Shown here: positions 8,309 to 17,224 of the stretch, piece after piece | Numbering within the stretch: position 1 is the stretch's first letter | How the letters are laid out: each line of letters opens with the position of its first letter | From: an uncultured Flavobacteriaceae bacterium | Lineage (GTDB): Bacteria; Bacteroidota; Bacteroidia; Flavobacteriales; Flavobacteriaceae | Assembly: GCA_947494325.1 (NCBI GenBank) | Contig: CANLUS010000009.1 | Span: 1 to 60,392 of the forward strand | Length of the DNA: 60,392 nucleotides | Direction of reading: 5' to 3' | Notes under the pieces: generated by a model | Database searches by the model: none | The model's input: the letters and a program-made list of their open reading frames with translations, nothing else | Told to the model about the DNA's origin: nothing | Translations under genes and position numbers: made by a program

Positions 8309-9751
8309 ATGAGAATTCAATATGTGTTACTAACGATATGTTTACTTGTCGGCTTATCGACAACTGCCCAAAAAAGAAAAATTTCTAAGAACAAAGCTGC
8401 TATTCTTGCTTCAACGAATAAGCATAAGGCTGAATTGATCAAAATCTCTGACAAGATTTGGGCAAGTGCCGAGACGGCTTTCGAAGAATACAATTCCTCT
8501 GCAATCCTGGCAAGTTATGCCGAGAAAAACGGATTTACAGTAGAACGTGGAGTTGCTGGTATGCCCACAGCATTTGTTGCCACCTATGGTTCAGGCAAAC
8601 CGGTCATCAGTGTTTTAGGCGAGTTTGATGCCTTACCTGGTATTTCTCAAAAAGCGCAGCCAACTAAAGAAGCACTTAAAGAGGGAGCTGGAGGTCATGG
8701 ATGTGGTCATAATTTATTCGGAACAGGAAGTTTAGGTGCTGCAATTGCAGTAAAAGAACTAATAGAGAAAGGTAAATTAAAAGGAACTATCAAGTTTATG
8801 GGAACACCTTCAGAGGAAAAATTCTTTGGTAAAATATGGATGGTTCGCGAAGGAATATGGGATGATGTTGATGTGAACATTAGCTGGCATCCGTCGGCTT
8901 CAACCAAAGCCGATGTGCAAAGCTCTTTGGCCTTGGTAGATTTTAAAATAGAATTTTTTGGTCAAGCGGCTCATGCATCAGCCGATCCTTGGAATGGAAG
9001 AAGTGCTTCTGATGCTTTAGAATTATATACGCAAGGTGTAAATTACTACCGCGAGCATGTAAAACCAACAGTGCGTATGCATTATCATATACAAGATGGC
9101 GGGCAAGTTGTAAACGTGGTGCCTGATTACTCCCGTTTGTGGATGCGCGTACGGGATACCAAACGTGAAGGTATGATGCCCGTATATGAGCGTGTTCAAA
9201 AAATGGCTGAAGGCGCGGCTATTTTAGCGAATGTAGATTATAAAGTTTCGCTCATTTCTGGGATTTACGAAGTTTTAGTGAATCGCGCGGGTGGGGAGAT
9301 CATGCAAAAGAATTTAGAGATTCTAGGCTCAATAAACTATACGCCAGAAGAAATAGCTTTTGGAAAGAAAATACAAGAGGTTACTAATAAAAAACAAGTG
9401 GGGATGGATACTGCCATCAATCCTCTAGAAGCCACTAAAGAGCATCCAGGCGGTGGTTCTACAGATGTTGGAGATGTAAGTTGGAATGTGGCAAATATAA
9501 ACCTCACCGTTACGACCGCTCCTAAGGATACACCTTGGCATTCATGGGCCGTAGTTGCCTGTGGGGGCATGAGTATTGGTCATAAAGGAATGCTATATGC
9601 TTCAAACGCTATGGCAATGACAATGGTTGATCTGTTCGAAAATCCAAAGCTTGTAGCGAAAGTAAAAGCAGAATATAAAGAACGTAAGGGAGATACTGTA
9701 TATAAAGCAATTGTTCCAGATGGTCCACCTCCTATCCCAATGAAAAAATAA
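8309..9751 (+). CDS. Secreted M20-family amidohydrolase (AbgB-like)
   Basis: A 480-residue enzyme with an N-terminal signal peptide (cleavage near STTAQ). The M20D catalytic core is intact: LGEFDALPG with the metal ligand D107, GGHGCGHNLFG with H130 and H134, SEEKFFGK, then a dimerisation domain with QAAHASADPWNG and the late GGGSTDVGDVSW segment. This resembles p-aminobenzoyl-glutamate hydrolase subunit B and related aminoacyl amidases. Export suggests it trims amide-linked amino acids in the periplasm. It stands alone after a 178-base gap; a lipoprotein gene follows 61 bases on. Confidence 0.9.
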   Translation: MRIQYVLLTICLLVGLSTTAQKRKISKNKAAILASTNKHKAELIKISDKIWASAETAFEEYNSSAILASYAEKNGFTVERGVAGMPTAFVATYGSGKPVISVLGEFDALPGISQKAQPTKEALKEGAGGHGCGHNLFGTGSLGAAIAVKELIEKGKLKGTIKFMGTPSEEKFFGKIWMVREGIWDDVDVNISWHPSASTKADVQSSLALVDFKIEFFGQAAHASADPWNGRSASDALELYTQGVNYYREHVKPTVRMHYHIQDGGQVVNVVPDYSRLWMRVRDTKREGMMPVYERVQKMAEGAAILANVDYKVSLISGIYEVLVNRAGGEIMQKNLEILGSINYTPEEIAFGKKIQEVTNKKQVGMDTAINPLEATKEHPGGGSTDVGDVSWNVANINLTVTTAPKDTPWHSWAVVACGGMSIGHKGMLYASNAMAMTMVDLFENPKLVAKVKAEYKERKGDTVYKAIVPDGPPPIPMKK

Positions 9752-9812
9752 TTTTAATCATATTAATTATCTAATTACGAATCTTGTATAATGATAGACT
9801 AATGACCTAATT

Positions 9813-10349
9813 ATGAAACGACTTATGCTTTTAGCAATTTTTCTCTTCATTTCTTGTCAATCATCCAATAATTCGGTTGCCGGATGGCAAAAAGTTTTTC
9901 AAAATGAAGCGGATGGAAGTGTAAAGTTTGGAGATAAATCAAGGCTAATAGATGCGGTAAGACTTGGGTATCCTGTTAGAGTTGGTTGGGGAGGTAATCG
10001 AGTAGAACACGTTGCAGAAGCCGAATTTCTAACCATTTTTCAAGGTGAAGTTTTTGCCCAAATAAAAACTATTGTGGGCCAGGCACCACGAATTGATGGA
10101 GATTCGATAAAAATTAGATTTCGAACAGAAAATCAATGGACCAAAATTGCTGGAACTAACGGGTATTCGACAGCTTTTATGACCGATTATCACAAAGATA
10201 GTGTTGTTGGTGGTGGAACAGATAGATATGCCGCCACTACTTGGTATGTACTCTTTCCAAATCATGACCTAGATACAGAAGCCCGACCATTATGGAGAAA
10301 GGAAGCTCCGAATTGGAAAAAATGGAATAAGGACAATAGCACTCCATAA
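9813..10349 (+). CDS. Lipoprotein of unknown function
   Basis: A 178-residue protein with a short signal ending in a lipobox (LFISC, Cys about 15), so it is probably envelope-anchored. The mature part is rich in Trp, Gly and Asp, with RLGYPVRVGWGGNRVEHVAEA near residues 52-72 and GGGTDRYAATTWYVLFPN near 133-150. It looks like a single beta-rich domain without an obvious catalytic triad or metal site. It precedes a small membrane protein and a DUF4174 protein on the same strand. I do not recognise the family. Confidence 0.72.
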   Translation: MKRLMLLAIFLFISCQSSNNSVAGWQKVFQNEADGSVKFGDKSRLIDAVRLGYPVRVGWGGNRVEHVAEAEFLTIFQGEVFAQIKTIVGQAPRIDGDSIKIRFRTENQWTKIAGTNGYSTAFMTDYHKDSVVGGGTDRYAATTWYVLFPNHDLDTEARPLWRKEAPNWKKWNKDNSTP

Positions 10350-10373
10350 ATTGAATATCCTAAAAACAACGTT

Positions 10374-10541
10374 ATGAATAAGAACAAAGTATTAACCGTT
10401 TCATCTATCGCCATATTTTTATTAGGTATTGTTATGATCTATATTGGCGGTTTTTATGCTCCTAAACCTATGCTTCCTCCTATTATTACTGGTGTTGGAT
10501 TTTTTATCATTGCCTGGGCTCTTAAAGCACTAAGATCATAG
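10374..10541 (+). CDS. Small two-helix membrane protein
   Basis: An uninterrupted ATG-to-TAG frame of 55 codons. The product starts MNKNK, has a first hydrophobic segment (about 6-25), a short GGFYAPKPMLPP loop, a second hydrophobic segment (about 37-50) and a basic tail KALRS. This topology is convincing for a small inner-membrane protein. It lies 24 bases after the lipoprotein gene and 4 bases before the DUF4174 gene, which supports translation as part of one transcript. Function unknown. Confidence 0.7.
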   Translation: MNKNKVLTVSSIAIFLLGIVMIYIGGFYAPKPMLPPIITGVGFFIIAWALKALRS

Positions 10542-10545
10542 AGAC

Positions 10546-10977
10546 ATGTTGTCAAGAAAAAAGGTAATCTTTTATATGATACTCATCTCCTCGATGCATA
10601 GTTTTGGGCAAGAAATAGGAAAGAACCAATGGGAAAATCGTGTACTCATTCTACTAACTAAGGATGCAGAGAACACTGAATACGGGAAACAACTCACTGA
10701 ATTCAATGGTGAGCTTCTTAACTTTAATGAACGGAAATTGGTAGTATATCATGTAACTCCTGCTTCATACAAAGTGGGGTTGAATACAACTACAAAACCT
10801 ATTTCTTCGATACTATACACGAAATATAAAAAAACAAAAAGTGACTTTGAGGTAATTTTAATTGGTTTGGATGGCGGTATCAAATTGCGTCAAGATTCAA
10901 TACTCACGAAACAAAAGTTGTATACACTCATTGATAGTATGCCAATGCGGAAAAATGAACTTAAAAATAACGGCTAA
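10546..10977 (+). CDS. DUF4174 domain secreted protein
   Basis: A 143-residue protein with a signal peptide (hydrophobic 6-20, FGQ cleavage region). The mature part has the thioredoxin-like DUF4174 layout: WENRVLILLTKDAENTEYGK, a central LVVYHVTPASYKV, then EVILIGLDGGIKLRQD. DUF4174 proteins look like degenerate thioredoxins lacking the CxxC, and no CxxC is present here. The gene begins 4 bases after the small membrane protein and is the last of a short plus-strand run facing the minus-strand DUF6122 gene. Confidence 0.75.
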   Translation: MLSRKKVIFYMILISSMHSFGQEIGKNQWENRVLILLTKDAENTEYGKQLTEFNGELLNFNERKLVVYHVTPASYKVGLNTTTKPISSILYTKYKKTKSDFEVILIGLDGGIKLRQDSILTKQKLYTLIDSMPMRKNELKNNG

Positions 10978-11009
10978 TCTAAATCATCTTATTTAATACA
11001 AATTGACAT

Positions 11010-11947
<938 letters not shown>

Positions 11948-12024
11948 GATTATAAGGTTGATATGTTAAATTACCTGAACTTATTAAGTCCACAAAACCA
12001 TTAACCTTTTTAAAATTCAACCTG

Positions 12025-14055
12025 TTATTTACCTAATTTAACTACCACCGATTTTGCAGTAATATCATGAATTGCCTTTTTCTTATTGCCTCCGGAAATA
12101 GTTAAAAGTGAAACCCATCCAAGAATAGCTTTCAGCAAAAATCTAACTATTGCAACAGGAAACGAAATACGTTTATCTAATTCTTTTTCTTTTCTAACTC
12201 CAATTTTAACAAGAGAATGTCCAATTGTTCCACCATTGAAAGAAGTTAACAGAGGATCGTACAGTAAAAAGATGATTACCGAAGCGATAATTTTTACAAC
12301 ATTCGAAACTGAACCATAACTAGCGAAAAGTTGAGATGTAATATACATCACTATTACTAATATGACAGAATCAATAAATACGGCTTTAACTCTATCTTGT
12401 ATTGAAGCATAAGTTGCATTAGAATCTGAAATTTTAGCACTAAATATTGTTTTATTTTTCTTAAACCATTTATTAAAAAGAATAAATCCTATCAACAAAA
12501 CCAAGAACGGAACAAACATTGAAGTTGCCTCTCCAGTACCATCGACCATTGTAAACATACGATCCCAACGAATCTTGTCAGCACCTTTCCCATTGGTTTC
12601 CCAGCTTAACCAAATAAATACAGGCTTTCCAACAACATGATCAAAAGGTACATATCCCCAATATCTTGCGTCTAAAGAATTTTGTCTATTATCGCCCATC
12701 ATCCAATAGTAATCTTGTTTAAAAGTATAACTATTTACTTGTTGTCCGTTGATGAAAATTTCATCACCATTAGCGATTAAATCATTACGTTCATATTCTG
12801 AGATCAATCGTTTATAAAATGGCAGCGTTTCTTTGTTTAATGCTACTGTTGCTCCTTTTTCAGGAATATAAAGTGGCCCATAGTTATCGTTATTCCAATC
12901 TAAATTGGCACTTCTGGGAAAGACATCTCCTGCAACGCCTTTGGGTTGTAATTGCTTCGTAACACTCTTTACGTTCGGATTTTTTCCAATTCTAGCCGCT
13001 TCTTCATCTGTCAATGTCAAATAATAATTACCATCTTGCATTTGTCCACCTTCTCTCACTCCATACCTTTTTACTAAGGAGGCATTATTAATAGTTTTAC
13101 CTTCTGTATTTACGATAAAGTTATATTGTGTTCTCGCTCTATCCGGCAACTCAGAACGCTTCCCATTGATATATACATAACCATCAATTATTTGCAAGGT
13201 ATCCCCGGCAATAGCAACACAGCGTTTCACCAGATTGGTTTTTTTATCAATTGGCTTATAATAATTTCTATCCGGACGAAATTCATTCATATCCTTCAAG
13301 GTATCGGCAGGCTGATTAAATACAACAATGTCATTACGTTTGATTTTTTGGAAACCCGGCATTCGCATATACGGCAACTGAAACTTGTTCCAAAAAGAAG
13401 TTTTCTTCTTAGTTACATCGTCATCGAAAACATATGACTTGAATTTTTTACTTAATTTCTTCTTTGTAAACGGTACTGGTATAGCTGGTATCGTATCGTG
13501 AACCATGGGAGCCGCAATGGTAGTCATTGGAACTCTTGCTCCGTAATGAAATTTACTCACCAACAAAAAGTCACCTACATAAAGAGATTTCTCTAAGGAA
13601 GATGAAGGAATCGTGTAGGGTTGCATAAAATAAGTATGCACCAACGTTGCAGCAATAATGGCAAAAGCAATAGAACTTACCCATTCTCCTAAAGGCGAAC
13701 GTGCCTCTAACTTTCGACCTTCAACATATACTGCATCTGTAGCATAATTGATGTAAAAAAGATAAAACCCTAAGGTGACAATCACCAAAAAACTATCCAA
13801 ACGTTTCGTAAAACCAAAGCTACGAATGGTTTCTATCCAGATTACTGGAAACATCAATAAGTTAATAATTGGTAAGAATAATAAGATAGTCCACCACTTT
13901 GGCCTATTAATGATTTTCATTAATACAATAGCATTATACACCGGTACAATGGCCTCCCAAGCCTTTCTTCCTGCTTTGACATACAATTTCCAAGTACCCA
14001 AAAAGTGAATCACTTGAATAATTAAGAAAAATACTAACCAACCTTTAAATGTCAT
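12025..14055 (-). CDS. lepB: Signal peptidase I with N-terminal DUF5684-like and C-terminal RDD domains
   Basis: A 676-residue inner-membrane protein. Residues about 1-100 form a membrane DUF5684-like region common in Bacteroidota LepB. The peptidase core follows: QPYTIPSSSLEKSL with the nucleophile S153, VKRCVAIAGD with the general base K277, and GDNRQNSLDARYWGYVP later. It cleaves signal peptides at the outer face of the inner membrane. Unusually, residues about 549-676 are a complete RDD membrane domain (DRVKAVFIDS at its start; HDITAKSVVV at its end), separated from the peptidase by one hydrophobic helix. No frame disruption is visible at the junction. It sits between dapB and the WbqC gene. 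Confidence 0.93.
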   Translation of the reverse strand: MTFKGWLVFFLIIQVIHFLGTWKLYVKAGRKAWEAIVPVYNAIVLMKIINRPKWWTILLFLPIINLLMFPVIWIETIRSFGFTKRLDSFLVIVTLGFYLFYINYATDAVYVEGRKLEARSPLGEWVSSIAFAIIAATLVHTYFMQPYTIPSSSLEKSLYVGDFLLVSKFHYGARVPMTTIAAPMVHDTIPAIPVPFTKKKLSKKFKSYVFDDDVTKKKTSFWNKFQLPYMRMPGFQKIKRNDIVVFNQPADTLKDMNEFRPDRNYYKPIDKKTNLVKRCVAIAGDTLQIIDGYVYINGKRSELPDRARTQYNFIVNTEGKTINNASLVKRYGVREGGQMQDGNYYLTLTDEEAARIGKNPNVKSVTKQLQPKGVAGDVFPRSANLDWNNDNYGPLYIPEKGATVALNKETLPFYKRLISEYERNDLIANGDEIFINGQQVNSYTFKQDYYWMMGDNRQNSLDARYWGYVPFDHVVGKPVFIWLSWETNGKGADKIRWDRMFTMVDGTGEATSMFVPFLVLLIGFILFNKWFKKNKTIFSAKISDSNATYASIQDRVKAVFIDSVILVIVMYITSQLFASYGSVSNVVKIIASVIIFLLYDPLLTSFNGGTIGHSLVKIGVRKEKELDKRISFPVAIVRFLLKAILGWVSLLTISGGNKKKAIHDITAKSVVVKLGK

Positions 14056-14126
14056 ATCTATATTTTAAATTCTATTTTTTCTTTTATGCGGATACCAACC
14101 CTAAACAAATCATTTTAATTGTGATT

Positions 14127-14828
14127 TTATAATCCTAGGACGTCCTTCATAGTATACACGCCTCTTTTGTGTTGCAACCATTCTGCCGCTATAATAGCGC
14201 CAAGAGCAAAACCATCTCTGTTTTTTGCTGTATGCTTAATTTCGATTTCATCGACCACAGAATCATACACAACTGAATGTGTGCCGGGCACCTTATCTAA
14301 TCGTTTCGCTACAATAGGTATTTCATTGTTGTCTTTTGTTACATCCAAGGTCCATTTATCTTTTGATGTATTGGCCATAATACCTTCTGCCAAACTTATG
14401 GCGGTACCGCTGGGAGCATCCAATTTTTGCGTATGATGTATCTCCTCCATCTGTACATCATATTCCTTAAAACGTGACATCATCTTTGCTAGCTGCTCAT
14501 TTAATTCAAAAAATAAATTAACACCTAAACTATAATTTGAGGCATAAATAAAAGCGCCATTATTTTTGAAGCAATTCATTTTAGCTTCTTCAAATTTATC
14601 TAGCCAACCTGTTGTTCCTGATACAATTGGAATGTATAAACTAAAGCACTTATTAATATTATTAAAAGCCTCGCTTGGGATACTAAAATCAATAGCTACT
14701 TCTGCATTTTCAATGGTTCCTTCAGTTGTTTCTTTATCAATTTTAGCCACAATCTCATGGCCTCTTTCTATAGCCAATCTTTCAATAGTTTTACCCATTT
14801 TTCCATATCCAAATAACGCAATCTTCAT
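14127..14828 (-). CDS. dapB: 4-hydroxy-tetrahydrodipicolinate reductase
   Basis: A 233-residue enzyme of lysine and diaminopimelate synthesis that reduces 4-hydroxy-tetrahydrodipicolinate with NAD(P)H. The nucleotide-binding GYGKMGKTIE is at residues 7-16. The VSGTTGW segment and the catalytic EEIHHTQKLDAPSGTA motif (His pair, Lys and the PSGTA substrate loop) are intact. It is shorter than the E. coli enzyme (273), as is usual in Flavobacteriia. It begins 3 bases after the DUF5683 gene ends and is followed by lepB. Confidence 0.95.
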   Translation of the reverse strand: MKIALFGYGKMGKTIERLAIERGHEIVAKIDKETTEGTIENAEVAIDFSIPSEAFNNINKCFSLYIPIVSGTTGWLDKFEEAKMNCFKNNGAFIYASNYSLGVNLFFELNEQLAKMMSRFKEYDVQMEEIHHTQKLDAPSGTAISLAEGIMANTSKDKWTLDVTKDNNEIPIVAKRLDKVPGTHSVVYDSVVDEIEIKHTAKNRDGFALGAIIAAEWLQHKRGVYTMKDVLGL

Positions 14829-14831
14829 TTT

Positions 14832-15425
14832 CTAAAAATTAAAGTTTAAGGTAAATCCCATCATGGGCCTATTTGTATACGACTCGGTGAACATTGAAGG
14901 TCTAAATGATAAATTTTTATCTAAAGCTTTATCTGGCAAATGTGCATCGACATTTGCTTCTAATATATTCAGCGCGTATAGCCCAATTGTAATAAATAAG
15001 GATAAATCTCTATTCTTCTTCAATACTTCTTGTGCTCTCACCAAACCATCTTCACTCACTAAAACTGTTCCATCCTCACTGGTGAACTCATCTTGCAGAC
15101 CTGCTCTACGCAGCTTAAAAGCAGTGCGGTATCTCTTAAATTCTTTGTCATTATCTACATAAAAATAGACGCCTGTACCAACTGCTGCCCAAACAATCGG
15201 AGCTTTCCAAAACTTTTTGTTATACAATTGACCTAAGCCAGGCAGAACAGCTGAATAAAAAGCTGCTCGTGATGGTGATAATGGATCAATACCTTTAAAA
15301 TTTGTTATTTTTCGCTGTGCCCGCACAGTCACATCTTTTTCTACAATCAATGAATCTTTTTGCCCACTAACAACCGTAGTAAGCATCAAAAAAAATAGTA
15401 CAAGGTACAATTGCTTCGTATGCAT
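14832..15425 (-). CDS. DUF5683 domain protein
   Basis: A 197-residue envelope protein with a signal peptide (hydrophobic 5-20, VVSGQ). The core matches DUF5683: SPSRAAFYSAVLPGLGQLYNKKFWKAPIVW near residues 50-80, then a hydrophobic stretch and YFYVDNDKEFKRYRTAFKLRR, and another membrane segment near 145. Proteins of this family sit between parB and dapB in Flavobacteriaceae; no function is established. It lies 2 bases after parB and 3 before dapB, inside a compact operon. Confidence 0.85.
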   Translation of the reverse strand: MHTKQLYLVLFFLMLTTVVSGQKDSLIVEKDVTVRAQRKITNFKGIDPLSPSRAAFYSAVLPGLGQLYNKKFWKAPIVWAAVGTGVYFYVDNDKEFKRYRTAFKLRRAGLQDEFTSEDGTVLVSEDGLVRAQEVLKKNRDLSLFITIGLYALNILEANVDAHLPDKALDKNLSFRPSMFTESYTNRPMMGFTLNFNF

Positions 15426-15427
15426 TC

Positions 15428-16330
15428 TTACTGCAATAGCTTAATAATCCTATTAAAATCTTCTTCTGAATGAAAAGGAATCGTAATCTTACCTTTATCT
15501 TTACCTGCTAATTTCACGGCTACTTTATGTCCGAAAAAATCACTAATGTCTTGCATTCCGTTTCTTACAAATGAAGGAAATTCTTCACTTTTCTTAACAG
15601 CTTCAGTACTATTTAATGGTTTTCCTTCCTTTAAGGATTTTACCAATTCTTCCGTTTGACGTACTGACAACTTATTGCGAATAATCTTTTCATAAATATC
15701 TAACTGACTATCCTGGCTATCAATAGTTATCAAGGCTCTACCGTGCCCCATACTCAAAAACCCGTCGCGCATCCCAGTTTGTACTATTGGATCTAACTTT
15801 AGCAAGCGCAAATAATTCGTTACCGTCGAACGATTTTTACCGACACGCGTACTTAGTTGTTCTTGAGTAAGTTGTATTTCCTCAATTAAACGTTGATATG
15901 ACAAAGCTACTTCAATTGGATCTAAATCCTGGCGTTGTATATTCTCTACCAACGCCATTTCAAGCATTTCCTGGTCGTTTGCCAATCTTATATAAGCAGG
16001 AATGGTGTCTAAGCCAATTAGTTTGGAAGCTCTAAAACGTCTTTCTCCCGATACCAATTGAAACTTATTATTATTTAATTTACGAACCGTAATAGGCTGA
16101 ATCACACCAAGTTCTTTTATAGAACTTGCTAGTTCTCGCAATGCCTCTTCATTAAAATAAGTTCTAGGTTGAAACGGATTTACTTCAACCTTATTAATAG
16201 CTATCTCAACAATACTACCTACGACTTTATCGGCGTTTTTATCTTGTATAGAGTTGATATCATCAACCGAATCTTTTAATAAAGCAGATAATCCTCTACC
16301 TAATGCTTGCTTTTTTACTGCTTTGGCCAT
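15428..16330 (-). CDS. parB: Chromosome-partitioning protein ParB
   Basis: A 300-residue ParB. The N-terminus has the QALGRGLSALLKD linker that contacts ParA. The CTPase/ParB-N domain includes EVNPFQPRTYFNEEALRELA and VSGERRFRASKLIG. The central helix-turn-helix has MALVENIQRQDLDPIEVA and VGKNRSTVTNYLRLL, followed by DGFLSMGHGRAL and a basic C-terminal dimerisation domain. It loads at parS and clamps DNA around the origin. The start overlaps the end of parA by 35 bases. A perfect parS was not noticed in the window. Confidence 0.96.
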   Translation of the reverse strand: MAKAVKKQALGRGLSALLKDSVDDINSIQDKNADKVVGSIVEIAINKVEVNPFQPRTYFNEEALRELASSIKELGVIQPITVRKLNNNKFQLVSGERRFRASKLIGLDTIPAYIRLANDQEMLEMALVENIQRQDLDPIEVALSYQRLIEEIQLTQEQLSTRVGKNRSTVTNYLRLLKLDPIVQTGMRDGFLSMGHGRALITIDSQDSQLDIYEKIIRNKLSVRQTEELVKSLKEGKPLNSTEAVKKSEEFPSFVRNGMQDISDFFGHKVAVKLAGKDKGKITIPFHSEEDFNRIIKLLQ

Positions 16331-17093
16331 GTGTATTCTTTTTTAGAATTTCGTGCGCTAAATTAATATAATTTACTGCTCCTTTACTAGTTGCATCATA
16401 TGCAATGATACTTTCTCCATAACTTGGTGCTTCACCAAGTCTTATATTTCTTTGAATAATGGTCTTAAAAACCATAGTGTTAAAATGCTTCTTTACTTCG
16501 GCCACCACTTGATTTGATAAACGTAACCTAGAATCATACATTGTAAGCAACAGACCTTCAATATCTAAATCTGGATTATGTACTTTTTGAACACTCTTTA
16601 TTGTATTCAGCAATTTGCCTAAGCCTTCTAAAGCATAATATTCACACTGTATAGGAATAATTACTGCATTTGCAGCCGTTAAGGCATTTAATGTAATCAA
16701 TCCTAGAGATGGAGCACAATCAATAACAATATAATCGTAGATATGTTGAATGGGCTCTAATGCCTTCCTCAACATATACTCTCTTTCATCTTTATCAACA
16801 AGTTCAATCTCAATTGCAACTAAATCAATGTGCGCTGGAATGATATCAACATTTGGAGAATTTGTTTTAACAATGGCTTCTTTAGCCGCCACTGTATGTT
16901 CTAATATTTGATAAGTTCCATTCGTAACGCTTTCAACATCTATACCTAGACCAGAAGTTGCATTAGCTTGAGGGTCAGCATCTATCAACAGTACACGCTG
17001 CTCTAGAACACCCAGGGCTGCAGCTAAATTTACAGTTGTTGTTGTCTTGCCTACTCCCCCTTTTTGATTAGCTATTGCTATAATTTTCCCCAT
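16296..17093 (-). CDS. parA: Chromosome-partitioning ATPase ParA
   Basis: A 265-residue ParA/Soj. The deviant Walker A is IANQKGGVGKTTTTVNLAAAL (Lys in KGGVGKTT), Walker A' is LLIDADPQANATSGLG, and Walker B is YDYIVIDCAPSLGLITLNAL. It drives ParB-parS separation by ATP-dependent DNA binding. The last 11 codons run over the start of parB, so the two are co-translated; the extra tail is basic and Ser-rich (HGQSSKKASIR). An AT-rich gap of 131 bases separates it from the M16 gene. Confidence 0.96.
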   Translation of the reverse strand: MGKIIAIANQKGGVGKTTTTVNLAAALGVLEQRVLLIDADPQANATSGLGIDVESVTNGTYQILEHTVAAKEAIVKTNSPNVDIIPAHIDLVAIEIELVDKDEREYMLRKALEPIQHIYDYIVIDCAPSLGLITLNALTAANAVIIPIQCEYYALEGLGKLLNTIKSVQKVHNPDLDIEGLLLTMYDSRLRLSNQVVAEVKKHFNTMVFKTIIQRNIRLGEAPSYGESIIAYDATSKGAVNYINLAHEILKKNTHGQSSKKASIR

Positions 17094-17224
17094 TAAAAAA
17101 TGTAATTTTTCAGGATATAAAAATACGATTATTTAGCAGTAATAAAAATGAAGTTTTGAACAAAAGAGAAAGCTGTTAATATCTATGAATTAACAGCTCC
17201 CTTAAAACACTAATAGTGTGATTC

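Noticed and set aside
9337-9570. 77-codon minus-strand frame
   Set aside because: It lies inside the intact M20 hydrolase gene and has no domain-like sequence.
15428-17093. parS site near parAB
   Set aside because: I looked for a GTTTCACGTGAAAC-like palindrome by eye and found none, but the search was not exhaustive.
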